Assembly (NCBI RefSeq): GCF_020509005.1
Contig: NC_063023.1
Span: 992,001 to 1,056,000, forward strand
DNA from: Fulvia fulva
Lineage: Eukaryota > Ascomycota > Dothideomycetes > Mycosphaerellales > Mycosphaerellaceae
Length of the DNA stretch: 64,000 nucleotides
Reading direction: 5' to 3'
In this document: piece after piece, positions 21,732-30,320 of the stretch
How the letters are laid out: the number at the start of each line of letters is the position of its first letter
Position numbering within the stretch: position 1 is the first letter of the stretch
The notes under the pieces: model-generated
What the model was told of the DNA's origin: nothing
The model's database searches: none
The model's input: the letters and a program-made list of their open reading frames with translations, nothing else
Translations under genes and position numbers: made by a program

Positions 21732-23277
21732 TCATCCCTCACCTCGATCAACATCATCCATATGCTCACCCGCCCACTTACTCCTCCTCAACCTCTCCCC
21801 ATAGTTCTCCATCACAAACGGAGTCGGCACCATAAGCAACGCCAGAAATGCCAAAATACTCCCCGTCCACTGATAGCCCTCATTCTGAAACATCTGATTG
21901 CCAAAAAGCGGAAGCCCACCGCCCGCAAGATTCCTAACGAACCCAAGGACCGCCAATGCACTAGCTGAGTACTGCTTGTACGCATCCTCAGTGTACGAAA
22001 AGCTCATTTGTATCAGTGCTGCAAAGGACCAGCCCCAAAGAGATGTTGCCAGGGCTGGGACGGTAGAATGGACGCTGGGATATGTCGTCCATGCGAACCA
22101 GAAGAGCGAGATGGGAAAAGTGATACCAGCGATTTTGCCCATGCGGACGCGTGCTTCGGGAACCTTTTGCCTCCTTGCTACTTTACACGGGTTTGGTAGT
22201 AGCGTTCCTAAATGATGTTGGTGAATGTGAACATCGTGATGCCGCCAAAGATCCCCAGGAAGCAGAGTCCGACTTGGGTGATACTGAGGCCATGTCCCTT
22301 GGGTCCAAAGACGAGAGTGAAGGCGCCGTTAAGGAGGAAGGAGATCCCGAAGAGGTATCCGTTGTACAGCGCTCCGAACTGCACCACCGGCTCCGTCGCC
22401 AAGAATCGAAACGGTCTGGTCTGCGTGACATAGAGAATCTCCTTGAAGCCCTTCCTCTGATACTCAGGCGCCACATCAATGCCCTCATCCCCCGTCTCTT
22501 TCCTCAGTCTCGCAGCTCTCTTCCGCAAGATGACCCCATGCCTCGTCTCCCCACAATACATCTGCGCCACAACAACAAGCAGATAGCAACCCCCCGAAAT
22601 CCCCATAATAGCCCAAAACACATCATACCACGGCCTGAACTCCGCCACAAACGACAACAAGCAAATCCCCACACTCGACCCTCCCGTCGCCGCCCAAATA
22701 AACACCCCCATCGGCAACCCCGTCTCATGATGCGTCCACAAATCCGCAATGCTCCCTCCAATCGTCGCCAACGTCACACTCTGAAAGAACCCACACAAGA
22801 ACCTGAACACCAAGAATCCCGCCAAGTTCGGAGGCAACGCCGAGCCGATATACCACGGTAAGGCCAGCCCGTAGCAGAGAATATAGATGGGACGGCGACC
22901 AAAGTACTCGGATGCGGGCGCGTTGAAGAGGGGACCGAAGGCGAGGGCGAGGGTGTACATTGAAAGACCTAAGACTCCCACTTCTGTAGAATAGTTGTGG
23001 GCTTCGATGAAGTTTGTGGTTGCTGGGGAGTAGCCGGAGGCGCCGAAGGAGACGGCTAGGTCGAGGGGGATTAGGAGGAGGAAGGAGAGGAGTTTGCGCC
23101 AGCGGGGCCCTGTGTTGGGAGGGTTGGGAGGGTTGGGAGGGTTTGGATGTTGCTGTGGGTGTGCTTGTTGGTGTCGGGCAACGTACAGTTCTGGGGGTCC
23201 TCGGGGTCGCCTGGTTCGAAGTGTACTTCATTGAATTGCTTCTCTCGCTGCCCGTCAGGAGAGGGTGCGGACGGCAG
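21732..23277 (-). pseudogene. MFS (DHA1/polyamine-type) transporter pseudogene
   Basis: A twelve-helix-type drug:H+ antiporter relic. The N-terminal fragment reads FEPGDPEDPQN, the usual fungal DHA1 lead-in. It is joined across a 76-nt intron (23185-23110, containing CCCAACCCT repeats) to PRWRKLLSFLLLIPLDLAVS. Motifs follow: FNAPASEYFGRRPIYI (motif A), GLPMGVFIWAATGGSSVG, VTQTRPFRFLATEPVV, then NII-[TAG]-ERYYQTRVK-[TAG]-QGG. A one-base frameshift near 22164-22170 follows, and the last helices run in another frame (RMGKIAGITFPISLFWFAW...NYGERLRRSKWAGE, stop 21732). No ATG precedes FEPGD in frame; a TAA lies upstream. Two TAG stops (22208-22210, 22178-22180) plus the frameshift make it non-functional as read. 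Confidence 0.82.
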
Positions 23278-23740
23278 GGCGAGTGGTGTTTACGAGTATA
23301 GTCTGTCCAGGATGGCGAGGGAAGGTCCTGTAATCGTCTCCATCGGGCTTTGCTGTTGATAGTAGTCGCAGCTTGCATCTTTGCACGTCATCAGATACCT
23401 CAACGAAGTACCTTATTGGGTGTTTCGGTACATGGTGGAAGTCAAATGTCTCTGCATTGGAAGTCTTGGGAAGGGATCGACATTCTGCTAGACCTACTCT
23501 TTCTGTTGAGCGGTCGGCGGCCGGAAGCAGACATCGCATGTAGAGAACGATATGACCGCTGCTGGGATCGATGTTGATAATGCTGTATACATCGTCTTGA
23601 CGAAAGACCCATTCGGTGGCACGGCCATACTCGGAGGTGTTGAAAGCAGCGCTTCGACTGGCCGCAATGCTGTATTCTTCCATAGCCAGGCTGACAAGAT
23701 GACCATCCGATGTCTCAAATGTCTGCAGTCCTGGTGAAGT
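23255..23740 (-). CDS. Unassigned coding-like ORF
   Basis: A 143-codon minus frame (Met at 23683), open further upstream, with coding-like composition, for example LQTFETSDGHLVSL, YGRATEWVFRQDDVYSII and NIDPSSGHIVLYMRCL. I recognise no family. It overlaps the 5' edge of the MFS relic in a different frame, so one of the two boundaries is wrong or both are decayed. Possible upstream exons (23800-23930) could not be joined convincingly. It could be a fragment of another broken gene. Confidence 0.3.
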   Translation of the reverse strand, partial: TSPGLQTFETSDGHLVSLAMEEYSIAASRSAAFNTSEYGRATEWVFRQDDVYSIINIDPSSGHIVLYMRCLLPAADRSTERVGLAECRSLPKTSNAETFDFHHVPKHPIRYFVEVSDDVQRCKLRLLSTAKPDGDDYRTFPRHPGQTILVNTTRPAVRTLS

Positions 23741-24139
23741 TGCATCAGCAGGAGCAGCCGTCCGGAAGGCAAGGCAAGAAGGCCTTAATGCTGTACGCAG
23801 ATGCGGCAGGACCCATTGCCGCTTTTGACTTTTCGAGCTTGAGCTTGTTCGAAGTCAAGCTCTTGGGAGAGATACTTAGCTCAAGCAGACAGACATGTCA
23901 TTCCCTACCTGTCGACGCGTGACATTTGATCAATTTTTCTTTCGTATATGTACATGGCCCTTGAGTACTCCCGTACCGTTGCCGACGTTGGTATCAGCTT
24001 CGCATCCGCTGAACGCTATGCTTGTGCTCATGACCTGACCCTTGCCATTCAGGTGATTTCTCGTAGTTCAAATGATGCCCCCTCGATGGATGCAAACAGG
24101 CGTGTCTCTAACACAGATCCTGTGTCAAACTTATCATCT
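23741..24139. other. Gap downstream of KGD4
   Basis: About 400 bp; possible upstream exon of the unassigned ORF at 23255-23740, but no supported structure. Confidence 0.4.
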
Positions 24140-24638
24140 TCACGCGAACATGCTGGCTCCACCGCTCTCAATCGCATCAATCTCTGCTTGGCTCCACGGT
24201 ACCCGCTGGAATCTCCGTGGCAGGTCATTCCTGTCCAGTACCTCTCCCTTGCCTGCCCTGATAGGACCCAGTTCTCTCGCACTCTTGCCTCCGATCGATC
24301 CGTATGGGTTCGTTGGCGATTGTGGCTTCGCACCTCCGCCTCCTACTGTGCCTGGGTTGCCGCCGCTGGGTGCTGTGGAGGATTTCTGGCCGCCTTTGAG
24401 AGGCCCATGCTGTGTCGCTTCCTCTCGGTATTGTGCGAAGGACTTTGGGAGCTCGGACGAGGGTGCCGCGGGGTGTGCGATTGGTGCGTGGTCGATCTCT
24501 GGAAGAATAGTGTTAGCTGTGCGGTGCTACGACCGTTGGGTTCCATGACAGACGCGTACTTTGTGGTATTTGATGCCGTCTTCCAACAAATTTGATCAAT
24601 GGCTGCCTGTGCTGCAGCAGTCTCCGTGTTGCTTGCAT
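24140..24638 (-). CDS. KGD4: Alpha-ketoglutarate dehydrogenase component 4 (Kgd4/Ymr31)
   Basis: Two exons (24638-24560, 24498-24140) joined by a 61-nt intron (GTACGC...CTAACACTATTCTTCCAG) give 145 aa. Kgd4, formerly called mitoribosomal Mrps36/Ymr31, tethers the E3 subunit to the 2-oxoglutarate dehydrogenase core in the mitochondrial matrix. Family marks: an Arg-rich amphipathic N-terminus (MQATRRLLQHRQPLIKFVGRR), PHPAAP-like AHPAAPSSELPKSF, QYREEATQHGPLKGG, and the conserved end LPRRFQRVPWSQAEIDAIE followed by SGGASMFA. A Gly/Ser-rich linker sits in the middle. The gene is small and has no long ATG-initiated ORF of its own, so it is easily missed. Start, intron and stop all agree in phase. 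Confidence 0.9.
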
Positions 24639-25198
24639 CGTGTCTGCTCGTGTGGGAGGTCTCGTGGCTGGTAGGAAATTCGTAGGTCGGCTCCGGGCTT
24701 ATTGCTGGAGGTGGTGATGATAAGACGCTCTATATGTTGCTTAGTCGCTATCGCATGCTCAGGATCAAGTAGGTCGCACGGAAGAGGAGGGATGGTACAG
24801 TATGGAGTATCTCTATCAGCGCGAGCGTTCACCAATGATGGCTTGAATGTCGGCAGCCGGACGAGATCGGAGAGCTCTTTTTAGCTTTCCGCCCTCGCGC
24901 CTCGGCATGTGACGTGCCTGAAACCTTCCTTTCCAAGCTTGTGAAACAACATTCACCTCACCACGACCCCAAAACTGCTTACATTGGTCGGATTTCCGGG
25001 ATATGTGGGCTGTCGAAACATGTGATCACATACATTCCATACATTCCTGCTGCGTCGCGGTGTCGCACTTACGAATTCGCGGCCGACTAGTGATCCGACA
25101 CATCACACCATTGCTCCAGTCTCACCACCCCACAGCGGAGGATCTGGAGGCGATCTCGGCCGCATAGACATACTGTACTGCTCGACACGCTTTGCGCC
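24639..25198. other. Divergent intergenic region (KGD4 / MED18)
   Basis: 560 bp between two divergent starts; a shared promoter region is likely. No specific motif called. Confidence 0.5.
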
Positions 25199-25951
25199 AT
25201 GCACGAATACATACTCTACTCGCATATTCCCTACCAGCGCGAAAAGCAAGTGCTTGGCATCCTCGCTGGCCTCACCGGCGTCCAACCCGTGGAGATTCAC
25301 GAGCAGGTTCTCATCTACGCGCAAGTCAAAGTGCCAGAGGTTGCCGTCTCGAAGAAAGTGAGGCAGACGCAGCAGCTACCCAAGAAGCCAGACCCTGCTT
25401 ATCACAAGATATGGAGGGAGGTCGTCAACCACGACAATGGCACGGCGTCGGGTGGAGAGTGGCACTTCCGCGCTGAGCAGACACCAGAGCCAGGCGTTGC
25501 GACTTTCATCTCAAGGGGTGTCACTGAACACAAGGCGACCGAAGCAGAACTCGAGCGCCTCAAGCAGCCCGAGTGGTATCAATTCAAGCGCTACTACGGG
25601 ATTCTGGGCTATCGTTTCGTCCACAATAACGTCATCATTCGAGTCTACCGCATGATCGTGCCTATCGAGCTCGAGGACCGGGAGGGTGATGGTCTCATCG
25701 AAGCAGGACCACGGCCCGCCGATCTCATGAAGCTAGTCGATGCCAGTGGAAGCTTGATCGTGGAGGCACTCGTGCGCGTGGCGACGTTCGACAAGCCCAA
25801 TCCTGCTGAAGACCGAACCAAGAAGGACAAGCAAAGCGTGGCGGACACGGCAAAGAAGGAACTGCTAGGATTGCAGGCAGCCATGGACGGCGCCGTCGAC
25901 CTGTATGCCCCGGATCGTTTGGCACTCGAAACACGCGCTAGGAATGTTTAG
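25199..25951 (+). CDS. MED18: Mediator subunit Med18 (Srb5)
   Basis: Single exon, 250 aa. Med18 is a head-module subunit of the Mediator complex, forming a beta-barrel heterodimer with Med20 and contacting RNA polymerase II in the nucleus. The start MHEYILYSHIPYQREKQVLGILAGLTG is the family's hallmark. Further marks are WHFRAEQTPEPG, WYQFKRYYGILGYRFVHNNVIIRVYRMIVP and a late SLIVEALVRVATFDKPN. The length fits filamentous-fungal Med18. No intron or unusual feature. Confidence 0.93.
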   Translation: MHEYILYSHIPYQREKQVLGILAGLTGVQPVEIHEQVLIYAQVKVPEVAVSKKVRQTQQLPKKPDPAYHKIWREVVNHDNGTASGGEWHFRAEQTPEPGVATFISRGVTEHKATEAELERLKQPEWYQFKRYYGILGYRFVHNNVIIRVYRMIVPIELEDREGDGLIEAGPRPADLMKLVDASGSLIVEALVRVATFDKPNPAEDRTKKDKQSVADTAKKELLGLQAAMDGAVDLYAPDRLALETRARNV

Positions 25952-26008
25952 GAGACATCCGGAGAGCGTGAGCGAGAGCGAGACGATAGTCACCAGCGAC
26001 ACATCGAA

Positions 26009-26458
26009 GTGGCAGTGCTAAGAAGCGAGTCCACTTCCTGTCCCTTAGTAAAGGACGAGATGGCTGCGGGCGTGGTCGATCAAATCCCAAGTGGCGAGCA
26101 AGCAATTCCCACCCAGGATGCTGAAGAGTGCCCCCAGCAATCCAAATCAGAAGAGGCGCTGGACATCACTATGACGGACCCAGTCACGACCTATCAGCTC
26201 GAGAGACCCTGCGCGCTTACAGGACCGCCTTCACCCCAGGACTCGATCGTGAGTGACGCAGTCTGCGGGCGTGCATGGAAGTCGGGTGGAGATGTTTGGG
26301 AACCGAGAAGGCCTTCATACAGTGCTTCAGATGCTTTCTTGGCTGCGCAGATGCAACATGAGCCTCTGCCCGGACCACTTACCAAGGCAGAAAGAGCGCG
26401 AGAGGCTGCACGAAAGCGACGTGCTGAATTAGATAGCTCCGGCAGTCGTAGGAGATAA
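26009..26458 (+). CDS. Hypothetical 149-aa acidic/basic protein
   Basis: Starts 57 bp after the MED18 stop on the same strand. Acidic, Gln/Pro-rich N-terminal half, then WKSGGDVWEPRRPSYSASDAFLAAQM and a Lys/Arg/Ala-rich C-terminal helix (LTKAERAREAARKRRAE). No domain is recognised. It could be a real small nuclear protein or a fortuitous ORF in the MED18 3' region. Confidence 0.4.
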   Translation: MAVLRSESTSCPLVKDEMAAGVVDQIPSGEQAIPTQDAEECPQQSKSEEALDITMTDPVTTYQLERPCALTGPPSPQDSIVSDAVCGRAWKSGGDVWEPRRPSYSASDAFLAAQMQHEPLPGPLTKAERAREAARKRRAELDSSGSRRR

Positions 26459-26763
26459 GTACACTGAGGCATGCTGTTGGTGCTTCGGCGTGGAATGCAT
26501 GCATAGGGATTTACCGGTGCACGAAGCGCAAAATCAAGAAATACTACCTATATGCAAGTATCATCCCGTTTTCCCGACGATTCTTACAACGCCCACATAG
26601 GCTTTCAATCAGAGGAGCAGAGTTGTGCCGTCCGAGGAAATGCCGCAAGCCGCCCACATGCGTGAAGATGAGTGAATGCAACTTCGTCTGCATTTAAGCT
26701 CGATGCCCACTTCTTCTCCATAATCCCCACACCAACTCTTCACGCAGACCACCAACAATCGCG
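26459..26763. other. Intergenic gap
   Basis: 305 bp; upstream region of the LRNRIY-family gene. Confidence 0.5.
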
Positions 26764-27318
26764 ATGGGATCCCAACCACCACCAAAATGCCACCTCCTCG
26801 AGCTGCCGGGTGAAATCAGAAATCGCATCTACCGCTACAGTCTACTCGATAGTCAGAGAATCACAATACCAACATCCGGATTCGAGGAGCCCGGTCTACT
26901 GAGCACATGCCACCAGATCAGACAAGAAGCAGAACCCATCTTCGTCCTCGAGAACAAGTTCGAAGCTACCTCGATCAACTATCATTCCGGCCCTCTGCTC
27001 GGACGTACGAAGAAATGGATCCGAATAACGCGTCAGTACAAGCAGCCACCGTCCTGTGGAACCAACTACACAGGATCACCGAGTTGGCCGAACTACCTCA
27101 CCTGGATGAAGAGACTGCACGGCGGCGAGGTGATGATGTGTATATCATCAGACTGGGGCTTGCAAGATGCCGGTCTACTTGGAGTCGAGCGACAACTGCT
27201 GGCTACCATTGCAGATTTCGTTTGCAATAACAAGGGCATTCGGAGCTGGGATACGATCGAGTCTCACATTGAGCGTCTACACATCACGCTCAAGACTGCC
27301 AACCCACTGTGGACTTGA
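26764..27318 (+). CDS. LRNRIY-family protein (AN11006/2EXR-like), copy 1
   Basis: Single exon, 184 aa. Signature LLELPGEIRNRIYRYSLLD, then a variable strand, GFEEPGLLSTCHQIRQEAEPIFVLENKFEA and a Trp-rich middle (GSPSWPNYLTWMKRLHGGEV). This short fungal family begins like an F-box (LPxExRNxIY) and is expanded in Dothideomycetes. Function is unknown; some relatives are annotated F-box or 2EXR proteins. Three further copies occur in this window (41592-42191, 45005-45562, about 47925-48563). Shared landmarks make it a true family rather than chance ORFs. Confidence 0.75.
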   Translation: MGSQPPPKCHLLELPGEIRNRIYRYSLLDSQRITIPTSGFEEPGLLSTCHQIRQEAEPIFVLENKFEATSINYHSGPLLGRTKKWIRITRQYKQPPSCGTNYTGSPSWPNYLTWMKRLHGGEVMMCISSDWGLQDAGLLGVERQLLATIADFVCNNKGIRSWDTIESHIERLHITLKTANPLWT

Positions 27319-27780
27319 ACGCCGTGGACGTGAGTCTTCCAGTGTACCAGGATTCCTGTCCTAGCTGCTGACCAAGCTCAAGACTGCGGAAAGACCGTCA
27401 TTGAGCGACCAAATTCATGTCTCGGAGAGCGCGGCAAGAGGGGAATGCAGAGCGGCCAAGCCACAGCACATGAAGATATAGTCTCCGTCTGGCCCTGCAT
27501 GTGTGTTTGACGGTCCCGGATTCGAACCAGATTGTTGAGGAATATACGGCGGATGGAGGAGCCATGATTGTTAGTCCCCTGGACTTCCATGGCCAAGACA
27601 TCGAGATGCTCGAGACACATCACTCATGTCGACATCGCATTTGCTCGTGGTCACTTGCAGCAAAGCCTTAGCTCATCCCTTTGATTCGTCATAGCATCAT
27701 AACAATGGCATCCATGAGCCGAGCCAGGCCAGAGGATGATTCGTGACCTCTTTACTTCGCTCAGTTCCGAAAATGAGGCC
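27319..27780. other. Intergenic gap between convergent genes
   Basis: 462 bp; a GGTTCGAATCC match here is not part of a foldable tRNA (see rejected list). Confidence 0.5.
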
Positions 27781-29106
27781 TCAATCGTCCAGCGCCCAGA
27801 CCTTAACTTCTCCATCATCACCGGTGCTGACGACTACTTCTTCGCCCTCGAAGCGCTTCCCTTTGTCAAAGCGTGGTACCCAGACAACATGATTAACCTC
27901 AAAGACATCGTGCGCATTCTCCGCGACTCCGACCACGGCCCACTCTGTCAACCCAGCGTGCTGTTGAGTATGTCCATTGTTCTCGGGAGGTGGTGGTGTA
28001 GCGGCTGTTATCTCAACATCTTTAGCTTCGCTGCTTCGCCATTGTTCTTCGTATACCACGATCTTGCCATCGCTGCCTGTGCTGACCACTCTGCCTGTTT
28101 TCTTGCTCCAGCTGACGGCGTATACTGGCATTTCGTGTACCTGTGGGAGCCGTGCTTCTTCGAACCAGTCTTCCTCGAAGTTGTTGTTCTTCCAGATGCT
28201 GGGTAATCGTCCCTGTCCCGTTGGCGCTTCAGGCTTCTCTTTCGGCTTTCGTCTCCATATCCGTATCGTCTTATCGTCACTCGCAGTCATCAAGCGCGGT
28301 CCACTCTGCTCCCTCTCTTCCAACCACGCGTTCTGCTCATCCGTCAGCCCCTCCTCCTTCGCAAGCACACCCTTCACCTCCTCTCCCTCAAACTCCACCC
28401 ACCACACCGTCCCCTTGTGCCCGGTTATGAGCGCACAACAAGCCCAATCATCCACATCCTCCCTCCACAGTCTCACACAATCATCATAACTCCCACTCGC
28501 CAGCAGCTGCTCACTCGGATGCCAGCCCACGCACTTGACATCCCCCTCATGATCCTGCAGCACCGCCATAGTCTCAAACTCATTATTCTCCAGCTCCTCC
28601 CAGATCCACACACTCTTATCCCTACTACACGTCGCGAGCAACGGCGCAGTGGGGCAGAATTGCAAACTCTTAATCTCAGAGTCATGGCCATCGAGGATGA
28701 CCTCCAACTTCCACTCTTCCTCGTCGTCCCCTTCCTCCCCATCTCCTCCTGCTAACCCCTTCATCACATCGACCTCCATTCCCTCACCGCCCTCTCCTCC
28801 GATGCCCCCACCCCCCGCCCCTTCCTCAAACCTCATCCAAATCCCCGCACTCGCGTCGAAACTCCCCGTCGCCAGCACACTCTGTCCCTTACTATTCGGC
28901 TTCCACGCACAACTCCTAATACTCCTCTTATGACCGCCCGAAATCACACTCAACTGCGTGAAATTCTGCAAACTGTAGATCCGCACAGTCTTATCTGAGC
29001 ATGCTGTCGCGAGGATTGGGAGGTGCGGGTGTGGGGTTGACATCCATGTGCGGGAGTTGCAGGGCGGGGTGAAGGTCGCCAGGGGTTTGAGGGTGCAGGG
29101 CGCCAT
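27781..29106 (-). CDS. CIA1: Cytosolic iron-sulfur assembly WD40 protein Cia1
   Basis: Single exon, 441 aa, seven-bladed WD40 propeller. Cia1 (human CIAO1) is the docking subunit of the CIA targeting complex that delivers Fe-S clusters to cytosolic and nuclear apoproteins. Blades are visible from their ends: LATACSDKTVRIYSL, LATGSFDASAGIWMRF, LATCSRDKSVWIWEE, LASGSYDDCVRLWRED, LMTASDDKTIRIWRR, VVSTGSDGKIVVYEE, VVSTGDDGEVKVWAL. The conserved HKRSIRSCAWKP and HDSEIKSLQFCP strands match the family. A Gly/Glu insert (EEGAGGGGIGGEGGEGMEV) and a long loop in blade 5 lengthen it compared with yeast (about 330 aa), as is usual in filamentous fungi. Confidence 0.93.
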   Translation of the reverse strand: MAPCTLKPLATFTPPCNSRTWMSTPHPHLPILATACSDKTVRIYSLQNFTQLSVISGGHKRSIRSCAWKPNSKGQSVLATGSFDASAGIWMRFEEGAGGGGIGGEGGEGMEVDVMKGLAGGDGEEGDDEEEWKLEVILDGHDSEIKSLQFCPTAPLLATCSRDKSVWIWEELENNEFETMAVLQDHEGDVKCVGWHPSEQLLASGSYDDCVRLWREDVDDWACCALITGHKGTVWWVEFEGEEVKGVLAKEEGLTDEQNAWLEEREQSGPRLMTASDDKTIRIWRRKPKEKPEAPTGQGRLPSIWKNNNFEEDWFEEARLPQVHEMPVYAVSWSKKTGRVVSTGSDGKIVVYEEQWRSSEAKDVEITAATPPPPENNGHTQQHAGLTEWAVVGVAENAHDVFEVNHVVWVPRFDKGKRFEGEEVVVSTGDDGEVKVWALDD

Positions 29107-29273
29107 TGTAGCGATCGTGAGGTGAGAGGGATATTGTTGTGGTGTTGGATCGATGTGGCGAAAGTGAAAGTGTCTAAGCTTTCGATCTTTCGTGCATCGA
29201 CGTCAGAGTTCAATGTTGCAGGGATCATTGAAAGTCTCCCATGTGAAGCGGGCGCCGGGCCAGCAAGAGCCCC

Positions 29274-29603
29274 CAGTCTCTAGGGACACCACCATCGGAC
29301 ACCACCTTCCGGATTGTCATCAAACTATCATCAATTCTAATCAATTCAAGGACATGTGGCTTTTTTGAAACATACTGCCTGACCCTCCCTGACCCTCCTA
29401 ACCTCCCTAGCCACTAACCCTAACCCTCCTAACCCTTATCCCCTAACCTCCCTAACCGTACGGGTGTTGTATATAGCCTGGAGTGGGTGCATTGTCGAGC
29501 TCAAGTTGAAGCTCATCAATCCAGGTCGGATAACGCCCAATTCAGGGTCCAGTTCTCAGACTTGGGGAGATCTAGTGTCCGATGGTGGTGTCTCTAGAGA
29601 CTG
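29274..29603. repeat. 330-bp unit bounded by 29-bp inverted repeats
   Basis: 29274-29302 (starting CAGTCTCTAGG) and 29575-29603 are reverse complements with 28 of 29 matches. Just outside each lies a GC-rich CAAGAGCCCC motif; on the right it forms GGGGCAAGAGCCCC. No clear target duplication was found. The telomere-like tract lies between the repeats. Possibly a small non-autonomous DNA element. Confidence 0.7.
29378..29458. repeat. Degenerate interstitial telomere-like tract
   Basis: A run of CCCTGA, CCTAACC, CCACTAACCCTAACCCTCCTAACCC and CCCTAACCTCCCTAACC variants of the CCCTAA (TTAGGG) unit over about 80 bp, C-rich on the plus strand. Confidence 0.75.
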
Positions 29604-30320
29604 GGGCAAGAGCCCCACTACCAAGACCGCCTCCTTGAATCAACCTATAGCAGCAACACTCGAAATATTTAAGAGTAATAAGCCACACGAAGTATTTGGC
29701 TTGATGTTATCGATTTGTCCTTCTACGTCCATTCCAACCAAGTCGCAGTTAAGCATTCTTCCTCCCTCGAGGCCTTATCAAGCCTCCCAATGGGTATCAA
29801 GACTAACACTACATACTCTTCCCATCCCTCACCCACCCTCAAACAGGGCGAGTGGAACACAACAATCAATCGCTGCCTCCCATACAACATAGAAATAAAA
29901 ACAATCAAATGTCCCTCCTAATGCCCGTGAGTGTTTCCCCAATCCATTTCCCGTGTGAGTTCCCGAAAAGTGGTACACCGTACCAAAAAAGCAAAGCCGC
30001 ATATGCATGCAAATATGCAGATCCCCTGAAACGCCTCGCTAAACACACTATGCAGTCTCGCTTCACTTCCAAACTTCAGTAGTATCGACATGTACAAAGG
30101 GAGATGTGGTGACCACAGTTGATCGACAGGCATTGTTTCTATACATGTCTCAGCCATGGTTGTATATCCCGGGGCGGATGGAGTCCAGTCCTTGCATTAT
30201 CGGCATCGTCTTATTGGCCAGGTGGCTTACATAAGATGCAGATCTGCCTGTGCCCGCGGAATTCGTATGCTGCTATAGCAGCTAATGTGGGAGATTGTGT
30301 TGAAAATTGTTGAGGATCGC

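Larger units (their letters stand above)
29107..30320. other. Intergenic region with inverted repeat and telomere-like tract
   Basis: 1.2 kb between two minus-strand genes. Holds the 29-bp inverted repeat pair and the CCCTAA-type tract listed separately. 29640-30320 contains only short ORFs. Confidence 0.6.

Noticed and set aside
23000..23185. CCCAACCCT repeats read as telomeric sequence
   Set aside because: Only three short units, lying inside an intron of the MFS relic; not the CCCTAA unit.
27500..27545. GGTTCGAATCC T-loop-like motif on the minus strand (possible tRNA)
   Set aside because: The flanking 5-bp stem does not pair properly, and no acceptor, D or anticodon arm can be placed upstream.
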